Source: Mycolicibacterium parafortuitum
GTDB lineage: Bacteria; Actinomycetota; Actinomycetes; Mycobacteriales; Mycobacteriaceae
Assembly: GCF_010725485.1 (NCBI RefSeq)
Contig: NZ_AP022598.1
Span: 1,302,001 to 1,366,000 of the forward strand
DNA length: 64,000 bases
Direction of reading: 5' to 3'
Shown: positions 23,899 to 32,793 of the stretch, one piece after another
Position numbering within the stretch: the first letter of the stretch is position 1
Layout of the letters: every line of letters begins with the position of its first letter
Made by a program: the position numbers and the translations under genes
The notes under the pieces: model-generated
Told to the model about the DNA's origin: nothing
What the model saw: the letters and a program-made list of their open reading frames with translations, nothing else
Databases searched by the model: none

Positions 23899-24670
23899 CG
23901 ATGGTCGTCAGCACCACGTTGACCGCGAACAGCGCGATCACGCACAGCACCAGCGTCTCGTTCACCGCGGTGCCGACACCCTTGGCGCCGCCGGCCACGG
24001 TCAGGCCGCGGTAGCAGCCGACCAGGCCCGCGATCAGACCGAAGGTGAGCGCCTTGACCAACGAGATGAGGACCTCCGGAAGGCCCGTGACCAACGTCAG
24101 CGTGGACACGTAGGCGCCCGCGGACACGTTTTGCAGGTACACGCCGAAGATGAAGCCGCCGACCAGGCCGATGGTGATGACCGCGCCATTGAGCAGCATC
24201 GCGACGAACGTCGACGCGATCACCCGGGGGACGACGAGGCGGTGGATCGGATCGATGCCGAGCACCTCGAGCGCGTCGATCTCCTCACGGATGGTCCGGG
24301 CGCCGAGGTCGGCGCAGATGGCCGTCGAACCGGCACCGGCCACCACGAGCACGGTCACCAGCGGACCCAGCTGAGTGACGGCGCCGAGCGCGGCACCCGC
24401 GCCGGAGATGTCGGCCGCACCGAACTCGGTGAGCAGGATGTTCAGCGTGAAGATCAGCAGCACGGTCAGCGGGATCGACACCGCGACCGTGGGCAGGAAG
24501 GCGACTCGCAGCAAAAACCAGCTCTGCAAGATGAACTCGCGCCACTGGAACGGCCTACGCAGCGACGCCTTGCCGGTGAGCACGCACATGCGCACGAAGC
24601 CGCCGACAGCGACCAAACCCGGCTTGACCTGCTCGCGGATGTACCCCGGCAGGCCCGAAGTCGTCGTCAA
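23873..24670 (-). CDS. yrbE1A: YrbE1A (MlaE-type) permease of the Mce1 importer
   Basis: 265 residues from ATG 24670. It has the MlaE-family membrane helices and the conserved loop REEIDALEVLGIDPIHRLVVPRVIAS. It lies 213 bp downstream of fadD5, a gap that may hold an internal promoter. With YrbE1B it forms the transmembrane domain of the Mce1 lipid ABC importer. Confidence 0.93.
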   Translation of the reverse strand: MTTTSGLPGYIREQVKPGLVAVGGFVRMCVLTGKASLRRPFQWREFILQSWFLLRVAFLPTVAVSIPLTVLLIFTLNILLTEFGAADISGAGAALGAVTQLGPLVTVLVVAGAGSTAICADLGARTIREEIDALEVLGIDPIHRLVVPRVIASTFVAMLLNGAVITIGLVGGFIFGVYLQNVSAGAYVSTLTLVTGLPEVLISLVKALTFGLIAGLVGCYRGLTVAGGAKGVGTAVNETLVLCVIALFAVNVVLTTIGVRFGTGS

Positions 24671-24883
24671 CGGCGGGCTCCCGCGACGGCCCCACCACTG
24701 GCGCAGCGCACTGGCAGCACGTGTCGCACGCTCCCTTCCAGCCTGATCCCCATCCGTGTAAGCCCGGTCTTCCTACCGGTCAGTAGTAATACAGACCACA
24801 GGACTGTACCCGATGGCACAGCCCCGATGTACCGCAACGACGTGATTGAAGCCCGAACCGTTAGCCGACCTCGCGGGCATCCG
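24671..24883. promoter_or_regulatory. Gap between fadD5 and yrbE1A
   Basis: No gene is seen. It holds a small hairpin, CCGGT with ACCGG, around 24765-24780 and, on the minus strand, TACAGT that could act as a -10 box for the mce genes. Evidence for a separate promoter is weak. Confidence 0.3.
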
Positions 24884-26566
24884 TCAGCTCCCCTGTTCAC
24901 TGGCAGAAACTGTTGCTGCAGTGGAGCTTTCGCCGGCGTCAACGCCAGCGACGGCGGCGAACCGGGCCCGCAATTCGGTCTTGAGGACCTTGCCCGCGGG
25001 GTTGCGCGGCAGCGCGTCGACGATTTCGAGGACCTTCGGGTGCTTGTAGCGCGCGAGGCGGTCCGCGAGGAACTGCTCAAGATCGGCCAACGCGAGTTGC
25101 GACCCGACGGACGATCCTGGCGAAGTCCGCAGCACGGCCACAGCAACGGGAACCTCCCCCCACTTCTCGTGGGCACGCCCGATCACGGCGACTTCGACGA
25201 TGTCGGGGTGGGCCGCCAAGGCGTTCTCGACCTCGGCGCAGTAGATGTTCTCGCCGCCGGAGATGATCATGTCCTTCTTGCGGTCGACGACCCAGATGTA
25301 GCCCTCTTCGTCCTGTCGCACCAGGTCACCGGAGTGAAACCAGCCGCCGGCGAACGCGTCGGCGGTGGCCTTCGGGTTGTTCCAGTAGCCCGCCATCAGC
25401 GTGGATGCGCGGTAGACGATCTCACCGACCTGACCGATCGGCACGTCGTTCATGTCCTCGTCGACGATGCGCGCCTCCACCGTCGGGATGACCTTGCCGA
25501 CCGACCCGAGTTTGCGCAGCGCGTCGTCGCCCAACAGCATGCAGGTGACCGGCGACATCTCGGTCTGGCCGAAGGCGGCCAGGATCTGCGCCCCGGGGAA
25601 GGTCTCCGACATCTGCCGCAGCAGCGTGTCGGACGCGGGCGCCGCGCCCCAGGACAGGAAGCGCAACTTCAGGTCTCGCGGCTTGGCCTGCTGGGCCGCG
25701 CACACCGCCTGCCACTGGGCGGGCACGAGGAAGATCCCCGTCACCTTCTCCGCCTCCAGGACGTCGAGCAGTTCGTTCGGGTCGAACGCCCCCAGCGGGT
25801 AGATCACCGTCGGCCGGCCCAGCAGCAGCCCGGAGACGATGCTGCCGACCCCGGCGATGTGGAAGAACGGCACCCCGATGAAACCGATGTCGTGGTTGAT
25901 GTCGGCGCCGTTGGTGAACAGCAGCGTCATCGCCTGCCCGGTCAGGTTGTTGTGGGTCAGCACCGCACCTTTGGGCCGCCCGGTGGTGCCGGAGGTGTAC
26001 ATGATCAGCGCGGGCGAATCGTCGGGGATGTCGACCGGCGGCGGCTCCTGGGTCGAGGTCGCCAGCACCTCGTCGTAGTCGAGCACGCCGTCGCCGCTCG
26101 CACCGCCGGCCACGATGACCGTCGCGAGCGTCGGGTCGATGTCGCGGACCGCGGTCGCGACGTTCTCCAGCACCGACTCGGTGATGACGACGGTGGCCGC
26201 GCAATCGGAGACCAGGAACGCGATCTCGGGCGGGGTCATCCGGAAGTTCACCGGCACCGCGATCGCCCCGAGCTTGTTGGTGGCGAGCACCGCCTCCATG
26301 AATTCGGTGCGGTTGAGCATCAGGATCAGCACGCGGTCACCGAAGCCGATTCCGCGCTCGTGCAGCGCGCCGGCCAGCGCCGTCACCCGCCGGTCCAGCT
26401 CACCCCACGTAGTGGTCCGGCCGAGGAACCTCAGCGCCGGGGCGCCGGGCTGCATCAACGCGTGGCGGCTGAGCTGGTTGGTCCAGTTCCGTCGGCGCGC
26501 GAGATTCGGCTGCTCGGTCGGTGAGCCGAAAAGGCCTGTGGGGTCGGTCAACGGCTTGCGCTCCAT
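24884..26566 (-). CDS. fadD5: Acyl-CoA synthetase FadD5 of the mce1 locus
   Basis: 560 residues from ATG 26566. It is an AMP-forming acyl-CoA ligase: MYTSGTTGRPKGA (P-loop) near residue 210, GQTEMSPVT, YRTG-like GGWFHSGDLV, then DRKKDMIISGGENIYCAEVE and the catalytic lysine region NPAGKVLKTELR near the C-terminus. In M. tuberculosis fadD5 lies first in the mce1 operon and is thought to activate the fatty acids that Mce1 brings in. It is divergent from mce1R, which is known there as the repressor of the locus. A hydrophilic tail of about 20 residues (SSTAATVSASEQGS) follows the domain. Confidence 0.92.
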   Translation of the reverse strand: MERKPLTDPTGLFGSPTEQPNLARRRNWTNQLSRHALMQPGAPALRFLGRTTTWGELDRRVTALAGALHERGIGFGDRVLILMLNRTEFMEAVLATNKLGAIAVPVNFRMTPPEIAFLVSDCAATVVITESVLENVATAVRDIDPTLATVIVAGGASGDGVLDYDEVLATSTQEPPPVDIPDDSPALIMYTSGTTGRPKGAVLTHNNLTGQAMTLLFTNGADINHDIGFIGVPFFHIAGVGSIVSGLLLGRPTVIYPLGAFDPNELLDVLEAEKVTGIFLVPAQWQAVCAAQQAKPRDLKLRFLSWGAAPASDTLLRQMSETFPGAQILAAFGQTEMSPVTCMLLGDDALRKLGSVGKVIPTVEARIVDEDMNDVPIGQVGEIVYRASTLMAGYWNNPKATADAFAGGWFHSGDLVRQDEEGYIWVVDRKKDMIISGGENIYCAEVENALAAHPDIVEVAVIGRAHEKWGEVPVAVAVLRTSPGSSVGSQLALADLEQFLADRLARYKHPKVLEIVDALPRNPAGKVLKTELRARFAAVAGVDAGESSTAATVSASEQGS

Positions 26567-26594
26567 TCCGAAAGGGATTTGCGGAAGTATGACA

Positions 26595-26604
26595 TTTGAT
26601 CAAA
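26595..26604. promoter_or_regulatory. Possible Mce1R operator, TTTGATCAAA
   Basis: A perfect 10-bp palindrome in the gap between fadD5 and mce1R, flanked by CA and CA to extend weak symmetry. GntR regulators bind short dyads at such divergent promoters. The site is inferred by position only. Confidence 0.4.
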
Positions 26605-26707
26605 CATGATGTTGTTCCGGTCACACTATGATCCCGTGCACGTCGGAACAAGCCTTTTCGCGTCCTCCGAAAGCAGCACCCACCGGCCTCCCGGAAAGGC
26701 GGCACCG

Positions 26708-27397
26708 ATGAACGCCCCCACCGGAACCCGCACCTCGGGGACAGTCGTGCGCAGGGAGCAGCTTTCCGACGAGGTCGCGGCGCGACTGCGCGCGGAGATC
26801 ATGACCGGGGCACTGCGCCCCGAGACGTTCATCCGTCTCGACGAGACCGCGGCCCGCCTCGGGGTGAGCATCACCCCGGTCCGCGAGGCGTTGCGCACCC
26901 TGCGCGGCGAGGGCATGGTCGAATTGGAACCGCACCGCGGCCATCGGGTGATCCCGCTGTCGCGCAGCGACATCGAGGACATCTTCTGGTTGCAGTCCAC
27001 GATCGCCCAGGAACTGGCCGCGACCACCACGCGGCGGATCACCGACGACCAGATCGAGGAGTTGGCGCGGCTGAACACGCAGTTGGCCGCCGCCGTCGAC
27101 GCGCGCGACCTGGAGCGGATCACCCAGTCGGAGTTCGATTTCCACCGCACGTTCAACCGGGCCGGCGGGCGGATCAAACTGGCGTGGTTCCTCCTGCACG
27201 CCGCGCGGTACCTGCCGCCGCAGCTGTTCGCGGCCGACGAGGACTGGGGTGCGCTCGCGGTGGCCAGCCATACCGAGATGATCGACGCGTTGCGGGCCCG
27301 CGACACCGACCGCGTCGTGGAACTGACCAGAGGTCAGTTCACGGATGCGCTGGCCCGGCTGACCGCGTGGCTGGAGCAGGTCGGGCTCTGGCGCTGA
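26708..27397 (+). CDS. mce1R: GntR/FadR-family regulator Mce1R
   Basis: 229 residues from ATG 26708; an upstream ATG at 26606 would add 34 residues of low quality. A winged HTH covers about residues 15-80 (EVAARLRAEIMTGALRP, ETAARLGVSITPVREALRTL). A helical FCD ligand domain follows, with FDFHRTFNR and VASHTEMIDALRARD, which supply metal or ligand contacts in this family. In M. tuberculosis the divergent gene Rv0165c represses the mce1 operon; fatty-acid ligands are suspected. The layout here is the same. Confidence 0.9.
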   Translation: MNAPTGTRTSGTVVRREQLSDEVAARLRAEIMTGALRPETFIRLDETAARLGVSITPVREALRTLRGEGMVELEPHRGHRVIPLSRSDIEDIFWLQSTIAQELAATTTRRITDDQIEELARLNTQLAAAVDARDLERITQSEFDFHRTFNRAGGRIKLAWFLLHAARYLPPQLFAADEDWGALAVASHTEMIDALRARDTDRVVELTRGQFTDALARLTAWLEQVGLWR

Positions 27398-27407
27398 CGG
27401 GCGGCAA

Positions 27408-27842
27408 CTACCCGAGCGCTTCGGCGCGGGCCTTCAGGTTGCCTGCGAGGTAGTCGAGGGTGTCCCCGATGACCTTCTTCACCATCGCCGCGGGCACCGG
27501 CATGCTGACCTCGACGTCGAGGTCGACGGTCAACAGCGATGTCGGGCCCATCGGAACGACCGCGAACCGCTGCTCCTGCTTGGTGAAGTGATCGCCCTGC
27601 TGCAGCATCGTGAAGATCTGGTTCTCGCCCGGGTAGTAGACCGCGGTGATGAACGTGCCGGACTGCCCCTGCACGACGACGTCCAGGCGGAGCTGGCTGG
27701 GCCGCCCGTCGTCATAGCGGGCCAGGATCCAGCACCCTTTGATCTCCTCGTTCCACTCCGGGTACTTCTCGAAGTCGGCGACGATCGCCATGATCGTCTC
27801 AGCGGGCGCGGAGACCTCGACGGTCTTACTCACCAGAGGCAT
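27408..27842 (-). CDS. SRPBCC family protein (Rv0164-like)
   Basis: 144 residues from ATG 27842. The pattern is that of a small START-like lipid-binding protein: SKTVEVSAPAETIMAIVADFEKYPEWN, then strands containing YYPGENQIF and VDLDVEVSMPVP, and a C-terminal helix VKKVIGDTLDYLAGNL. It corresponds to M. tuberculosis Rv0164 next to mce1R. Ligand unknown; the position beside a lipid importer suggests a lipid. It converges on mce1R with 10 bp between stops. Confidence 0.88.
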   Translation of the reverse strand: MPLVSKTVEVSAPAETIMAIVADFEKYPEWNEEIKGCWILARYDDGRPSQLRLDVVVQGQSGTFITAVYYPGENQIFTMLQQGDHFTKQEQRFAVVPMGPTSLLTVDLDVEVSMPVPAAMVKKVIGDTLDYLAGNLKARAEALG

Positions 27843-27872
27843 TGGCAGAGCATAACGACTCGCCTCGCGGCC

Positions 27873-28697
27873 TCACGCCGCCGTCGCAATGCCCTCGCGG
27901 CGCAGCGCCGAGACCACCAGAGCGCGCAACCGGCGCCCGACCTCGAACTGCTTGCCGGGCAGGGTCCTGGCCACCATCCGCACGTTGACGGTGCCGACCT
28001 CGATGCTCTCGACACCCATCAGCTGGGGCTCGTCGAGCAGCAGGCCGGGCAGTTCGTCGTCATCCATCGCCGCCGCCGCGACCCCGCGCAGCACGTCGTT
28101 GACCCTGTTGATGTCGACGGCGCTGGACACCGGTACGTCGACGACCGCGCTGGCCCAGTCCTTGGACAGGTTCAGCGCCTTGACGATGGTGCCGTTCGGC
28201 ACGGTGTAGACCTCCCCTTCACTGGTGCGCAGCTTGGTCACGCGCAGGGTGACGGCCTCGACGGTGCCGGTCGCCGTGCCGCCTGCGCTGACCGTCAGCT
28301 CGACCAGATCGCCGAATCCGTACTGGCGCTCGGTGATCACGAAGAACCCGCTGAGCAGGTCCTGCACGATGCGCTGGGCGCCGAAGCCGAGCGCGGCGCC
28401 GAGCACCGCGGCCGGAGCGACCAGCGAGCCGATGGGCAGGCCGAGTTCGTTCGCGATGTCGAGGCCGACCGCGGTGTAGAGGATCGCAATCGACACCGAC
28501 GAGATCACCGAGGCGACGGCCTGGCGGTGCTTGACGCTCTCCGAACGCACGCTGGAGTTCAGCTCATCGCTTCGGGCGATACGCCGGCTCACCTTGTCCG
28601 CGACCCAGCGGATCAGCCGCGTGGCCAGCACCGCGAACAGCACGACGAGGGTGATGCGCAGGCCCGTGGTCGCAAGCCACTGCCAGATGCCGTCCAT
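27873..28697 (-). CDS. MscS-family mechanosensitive ion channel
   Basis: 274 residues. Three membrane segments precede the MscS pore region: LVAPAAVLGAALGFGAQRIVQDLLSGFFVI, followed by the beta domain (YGFGDLVELTVSAGGTATGTVEAVTLRVTKLR) and VYTVPNGTIVKALNLSK. The cytoplasmic alpha/beta domain ends the protein. Channels of this family release solutes on osmotic downshock. It lies 30 bp upstream of the SRPBCC gene on the same strand. Confidence 0.92.
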   Translation of the reverse strand: MDGIWQWLATTGLRITLVVLFAVLATRLIRWVADKVSRRIARSDELNSSVRSESVKHRQAVASVISSVSIAILYTAVGLDIANELGLPIGSLVAPAAVLGAALGFGAQRIVQDLLSGFFVITERQYGFGDLVELTVSAGGTATGTVEAVTLRVTKLRTSEGEVYTVPNGTIVKALNLSKDWASAVVDVPVSSAVDINRVNDVLRGVAAAAMDDDELPGLLLDEPQLMGVESIEVGTVNVRMVARTLPGKQFEVGRRLRALVVSALRREGIATAA

Positions 28698-28740
28698 GTC
28701 TGTCGTCTACTTCCCTGTACCGGTCCGCCGAAAACGGACG

Positions 28741-29469
28741 CTACAGCCCGAGCGCGACCTTCAGATCGCGGGCGTTGTGCACGGCGTGGCCGCCGAGGTC
28801 GTTGTTGAAGTACACCGCGACGTCCCTGCCCTGGTCGGCCCACTCGGAGATCCGATCGGCCCACCACCGCAGGTCGTCGGCGCTGTAGGAGCCGCCGTAC
28901 ATCTCCTGCGGGTCGGGCCCGTGCAGCCGCACATAGACGAACGACGCGGTCGCCTTCAGGATGCACGGCAGGTTCGCGCCGCTCATCACCACGTAGGCGG
29001 CATCGTGGGTCTCCAGCAGTTCGTAGACGGCCGGGTCGTCCCAGGACGGGTGCCGGAATTCGACGGCGATGGGGATGTCGTCGGCCATCACGTCGAGGAA
29101 GTGGTCGAGGCGCTCGTCATCACGTTCGAGGGCGGGATGCAGCTGGACCAGCAGCGGTCCCCGGCGCTCCCCCAACGCCCGCCAGCCCCGGTCGAGGCGT
29201 TCGGCCCACACCTCCGGGGAGCGCAGCCGCCGGGCGTGGGTGAGTCCGCGCGCGGCCTTCACCGCCATCACGAAACCCGCAGGTAGTTGGTCGCGCCACC
29301 GCTCGAACTGTGCGTCCGAGGGCCACCGGTAGAAGCTGCCGTTGAGTTCCACGGTGTCGAACTCACTGACGTAGCGCTGCAGCCACCGCGTGGTCGGCAG
29401 CCCCGGCTCGTAGAGCACGTTGCGCCAATGGTTGTACGCCCACCCCGACGTGCCGATTCTGACGCTCAC
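28741..29469 (-). CDS. DUF72 family protein
   Basis: 242 residues from GTG 29469. It shows DUF72 motifs: IGTSGWAYNHWRNVLYEPGLP, FDTVELNGSFYRWPS, FVMAVKAARGLTHARRL, PIAVEFRHPSW and VYVRLHGP, with VAVYFNNDLGGHAVHNA near the C-terminus. The fold is a TIM barrel and the function is unknown in all bacteria. Next on this strand is the MscS channel gene. Confidence 0.92.
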   Translation of the reverse strand: MSVRIGTSGWAYNHWRNVLYEPGLPTTRWLQRYVSEFDTVELNGSFYRWPSDAQFERWRDQLPAGFVMAVKAARGLTHARRLRSPEVWAERLDRGWRALGERRGPLLVQLHPALERDDERLDHFLDVMADDIPIAVEFRHPSWDDPAVYELLETHDAAYVVMSGANLPCILKATASFVYVRLHGPDPQEMYGGSYSADDLRWWADRISEWADQGRDVAVYFNNDLGGHAVHNARDLKVALGL

Positions 29470-29511
29470 CGAGGTCAGGTACCCAGGTTCGAGGCGTCCG
29501 CTACGGCGGTG

Positions 29512-30210
29512 CTAACTCTCGTCCTGCAGGACCCGCGGCTCGGGGGCGCCGTCGATCCCGACGCCCAGCGGTGACTCCGTCCGCACGGTCTCGTCGCGGA
29601 TCAGGCCGCGCAGCAGTGCGGTGCTGAACTCGACCGCGATCTCCTGCGCGCTGCGCCGGCCGTGCGGCCGCAGCCAGCGGTAGGACCCCAGCGTCATGCC
29701 GATGTAGCCGAGCGCCAGCACATGCGAATCGCACTCGTAGAACTCGCCGCTGGCGATGCCCCGGTCGATCACGTCGCGGACGTGTTCGTAGACCTGGGCT
29801 TCCTTCTCCCGGATGTACTCGACCTGCTCCTCGGTGAACCACTCCGAGATGTAGGGACCCTCCTGGAAGTACACCGCCGCGCGTTCGATGTCGTTGGCGA
29901 TGCCGACCAGCAGGCGGCGGGTGAAGTGGTAGATCGTCTCGCGGGCCGACGCAGTGGGGTCGTCGTGCAGCGCGTCGACGGTGAAGTCGGCGGCACCTTT
30001 GTAGATGTCGTAGAGGATCAGCGACTTGCTCGCGTAGTAGTGGTAGACCGTGGCTTTGTTCAGGCCGACGGCGTCGGCGACGTCATCCATCCGGGTGCCG
30101 TGGTAACCGCGCGCGGCGAACAGCTTGGTCGCGACAGCCAGCAATTCCTCGCGGCGGGACATCCCGTTGGACCCGGCGGGCGCGGGGGATGTCACAGGAC
30201 GTTCAGACAT
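29512..30210 (-). CDS. TetR/AcrR family regulator
   Basis: 232 residues from ATG 30210. The HTH covers about residues 18-65 (RREELLAVATKLFAARGYHGTRMDDVADAVG, then KATVYHYYASK). The helical ligand domain ends with a region that resembles KstR2-like proteins (EFYECDSHVLALGYIGMTLGSYRW). An imperfect inverted repeat, ACTAACTGGTTGGT, lies 44 bp upstream and may be its operator. Ligand unknown; acyl-CoAs are common in this branch. It may correspond to Rv0158, but this is uncertain. Confidence 0.88.
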   Translation of the reverse strand: MSERPVTSPAPAGSNGMSRREELLAVATKLFAARGYHGTRMDDVADAVGLNKATVYHYYASKSLILYDIYKGAADFTVDALHDDPTASARETIYHFTRRLLVGIANDIERAAVYFQEGPYISEWFTEEQVEYIREKEAQVYEHVRDVIDRGIASGEFYECDSHVLALGYIGMTLGSYRWLRPHGRRSAQEIAVEFSTALLRGLIRDETVRTESPLGVGIDGAPEPRVLQDES

Positions 30211-30253
30211 GGCGACTCACTATAGGCATCGGCGGACCGCGCGAGGGCGGTCT

Positions 30254-30267
30254 ACTAACTGGTTGGT
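30254..30267. promoter_or_regulatory. Candidate TetR operator, ACTAACTGGTTGGT
   Basis: Six-bp halves with a 2-bp spacer and one mismatched pair. It lies between the TetR gene and the divergent small ORF. The half-site GGTTGGT recurs in the operator at 52487-52504. Confidence 0.45.
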
Positions 30268-30362
30268 TCAGTCTAGGCCGATACGGTGTCGGCGCCTGGC
30301 ATGCAGGTCTAGACTCATGCCAGGCCGCCGTGGGTGGCGACAGATGACGGAGAGGTGGCGCG

Positions 30363-30473
30363 GTGGACCCGAATCCGGATTACGACGCGAGCGACGAGCT
30401 CGAGTACGGCATCAACTGGTTCGCCTGGATCCTGCGCGGCGTCTATCCGCCGCCGGCGTATCCGCCGGTCTGA
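30363..30473 (+). CDS. 36-residue small protein, ORF with strong ribosome site
   Basis: GTG 30363 is preceded by GGAGAGGTGG a few nt upstream. The product starts VDPNPDYDASDELEYGINWF and ends RGVYPPPAYPPV. It is acidic at first, then has a short amphipathic stretch (NWFAWILRG) and a Pro-Tyr tail; it could bind a membrane or another protein. The codons look host-like. It is divergent from the TetR gene and its last 31 bp overlap the 3' end of the convergent zinc-ribbon gene. I recognise no family. Confidence 0.55.
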   Translation: MDPNPDYDASDELEYGINWFAWILRGVYPPPAYPPV

Positions 30474-30859
30474 TCCAGCCGCGCCGCTCGGCGTTCGTCG
30501 AGCCACGCCCGGGTGAGTTCTCGGGTGAGTTCGATGGCCGCATGAGCCTGCTTGCCCAGCGCATCGAATTCGGTCTTGCCCCGTTCGGCAGCGACCGACC
30601 ATTTCTCACGGACCTCGTTACGCCAATCCCGGGCGGGCACCGGCTCGCAGTCCGGCGGCCAGTGCAGCGTCATCTCCACGACCGCGGGCAGATTCGCGAC
30701 CGCTCTGCTGTCCTCGCTGTAGCGCTCACCGCACTTACGGCAACGCACCTCGTAGCGCAGCCCCCGCGGACCGTGGTCTGACATCTCCACGAAGATGTAA
30801 TCGGCAACCGCGACACAGCGCGGGCATCGGGCGACTCCGCGTTCGACAACCTTGCTCAC
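30443..30859 (-). CDS. Zinc-ribbon hypothetical protein
   Basis: 138 residues from ATG 30859. Two CxxC pairs, CPRCVAV near the start and CRKCGERY around residue 41, form a likely zinc ribbon. A helical C-terminal half follows (WRNEVREKWSVAAERGKTEFDALGKQAH). No family recognised beyond the metal site. Its start lies 112 bp from the end of the ABC ATPase gene. Confidence 0.7.
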   Translation of the reverse strand: MSKVVERGVARCPRCVAVADYIFVEMSDHGPRGLRYEVRCRKCGERYSEDSRAVANLPAVVEMTLHWPPDCEPVPARDWRNEVREKWSVAAERGKTEFDALGKQAHAAIELTRELTRAWLDERRAARLDQTGGYAGGG

Positions 30860-30971
30860 GCCGATAATCGTGCGGCCCGCGTCACGTCCGACGCACGGGG
30901 AATTTCATCTCGTGCCCTGATCGGTGCCGTTTCGAGACCTGGCTCCTACGCCGCTCCAGCCTGATTCGCGG

Positions 30972-31781
30972 CTACGCCGCGGCTCGCTTCACCGCCGCTC
31001 CCACCTCGGCCCGCAACTGCCCGTACTCCGGCGAGCGGCGCAGCTCGTCGGGGTCGACGCCGGTGCGCGGCAGATCGACCGGGATGTCCAGCGCCACCTG
31101 ACCCGGCCTGCGGGTCAGCACGATGATCCGGGAACCGAGAAACGCCGCCTCGTCGGCGCTGTGGGTGACGAACACCGTGGTGCGGCCCGATTCGGCGCTG
31201 ACCTGACGAACGTCTTCCTGCAGCCGCTCCCGGGTCAGCGCGTCCAGCGCCGCGAACGGCTCGTCGAGCAGGAACAGCGGTGTCTCGGCGGCCAGCGCCC
31301 GCGCGATCGCGACCCGCTGCTGCTGCCCGCCGCTGATCTCCCAGATCCTGCGACCGGTGGTTCCGGCCAGCCCGACCCGGTCCAGCAGCTCCTCGCGACG
31401 CTCAACTCGCTTGTCGCGCGGCACTTTTGCGTACTTGAGCGCCAGGTCGACATTGCCGCCGACAGTGCGCCACGGGAACAGCCGAGGCTGTTGGAAGACC
31501 ACACCGGCGGTGACGCCGGGCGTCGGGGCCCGCCCCTCGATGTGCACCGAACCCTGTGTGGGCGACTCGAATCCGGCCAGCAGCCGCAGCAGAGTGCTCT
31601 TCCCGCAGCCGGAAGCGCCGACGAGGACCAGGAACGACCCCGGATCGACGGTCAGGTCGACCGGACCCAATGCGGTGACCTCGTCGCGGCCCCGCCCGTA
31701 GCGGTGCGATACCGACTCGATCCGGATCGCACCGCTACGGCGGGGTGAAGCAACGGTTTCGGTCTCACTCGGTGAGGACAC
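30972..31781 (-). CDS. ABC transporter ATPase, SsuB/TauB type
   Basis: 269 residues from ATG 31781. Walker [10 protein letters not shown] at residues 55-63, Q-loop [13 protein letters not shown], signature [15 protein letters not shown], Walker [13 protein letters not shown] and switch His in VTHSADEA are all present. The ATPase drives the sulfonate/nitrate/taurine-type importer together with the two upstream genes, overlapping the binding-protein gene by 17 bp. Substrate cannot be fixed from sequence. Confidence 0.93.
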   Translation of the reverse strand: MSSPSETETVASPRRSGAIRIESVSHRYGRGRDEVTALGPVDLTVDPGSFLVLVGASGCGKSTLLRLLAGFESPTQGSVHIEGRAPTPGVTAGVVFQQPRLFPWRTVGGNVDLALKYAKVPRDKRVERREELLDRVGLAGTTGRRIWEISGGQQQRVAIARALAAETPLFLLDEPFAALDALTRERLQEDVRQVSAESGRTTVFVTHSADEAAFLGSRIIVLTRRPGQVALDIPVDLPRTGVDPDELRRSPEYGQLRAEVGAAVKRAAA

Positions 31782-32793
31782 CCGGCAGTCCCTTGGTGTA
31801 GAGCCCGTCCTGGAACGCCTTCAGCGTTGCGGCGGAAGGGATCTGGTTCTGCTCGGCCAGGAACTCCGACGCGCTCTGCAGGTTGGCGGCCAGGTTGCCC
31901 GGGGTGCCGTCGGTGCCGAGCCATTCGGCCGACGCGACTTGCTGCGGGGTTAGGAACACCGTCTGGGTCAGCTGACCCTCGATGTCCTCCGGGGTCAGGC
32001 CCACCTCGGCGGCGATCGCCTTGGCGGCCGCCGACGGGTCGTCCTTCAGCACGTCGAGCGCGCGGGCCTGCTGCTTGCGCCAGGTGTCGACGACATCGGG
32101 GTTGGCCTCGGCGAACTTTGTGGACACGACGGCCAGGTCCAGCGTGGGCTTGCCCTCGGCGGCGAGCTGCCGGCTGGTGATCAGGTCCTTGCCGCTCTTG
32201 CGCAGATCGTTCAGTGTCGGCAACCAGCTGTAGGCGGCGTCGATGTCACCGCGCTCCCATGCGGCCAGGATGGCCTGCGGCTGCAGATCGATCAGCTGGA
32301 CATCGGCGGGCGACAGCCCGTTCTGGTTCAGTGCGGCCAGCAGGCTGTAGTGCGCGGTGGACGCGAAGGGGGTCGCTACCCGCTTGCCCTTGAGGTCGGC
32401 GATGGTGGTGATGCCGGAGTCGTTGCGCGCCACCAGCGCCTCGTTGTCGCCGGCGACGTCCAGGATGAACGCGACCTGATACGGGATGTTCAGCGGCTCG
32501 GACAATCCGCGCGCCACCGGGCTGGAGCCCAGCGCGCCGAAGTCGAGTTCGTTGGCGACGAACGCGGTGTTCACGTCGGCGCCCGAGTCGAACTTGACCC
32601 ACTTGATGTTGTAGTCGGGCAGCGCCTCTTCGAGCCACTTGTTGTTCTTGACGATCAGATCGCCGCTCGGGAACGTCTGGTAGCCGATGCGGATCGTGGG
32701 CTTCTCGGGGTCATTGCCGGCCTGGTCGACCGAGCAGCCGGTCAGCGCCAGCATGCCCGCGACCAGCGCGACGAGAAGGGCCTTCAGTTTCAT
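31765..32793 (-). CDS. ABC transporter substrate-binding lipoprotein, TauA/SsuA type
   Basis: 342 residues from ATG 32793, overlapping the permease stop by ATGA and preceded by GAGAGGAAAG. A lipoprotein signal ends LALTGC. The NMT1/SsuA pattern follows: IRIGYQTFPSGDLIVKN, NTAFVANELDFGALGSSPVARGL, LKGKRVATPFASTAHYSLL and ERGDIDAAYSWLPTLNDL. Such proteins bind taurine, alkanesulfonates, nitrate or thiamine precursors; the AYSW pocket cannot be assigned. Confidence 0.92.
   Translation of the reverse strand: MKLKALLVALVAGMLALTGCSVDQAGNDPEKPTIRIGYQTFPSGDLIVKNNKWLEEALPDYNIKWVKFDSGADVNTAFVANELDFGALGSSPVARGLSEPLNIPYQVAFILDVAGDNEALVARNDSGITTIADLKGKRVATPFASTAHYSLLAALNQNGLSPADVQLIDLQPQAILAAWERGDIDAAYSWLPTLNDLRKSGKDLITSRQLAAEGKPTLDLAVVSTKFAEANPDVVDTWRKQQARALDVLKDDPSAAAKAIAAEVGLTPEDIEGQLTQTVFLTPQQVASAEWLGTDGTPGNLAANLQSASEFLAEQNQIPSAATLKAFQDGLYTKGLPGVLTE

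Noticed and set aside
23747..26524. 925-codon frame antisense to yrbE1AB and fadD5
   Set aside because: Same reason: composition of an antisense shadow; the minus-strand genes have clear families.
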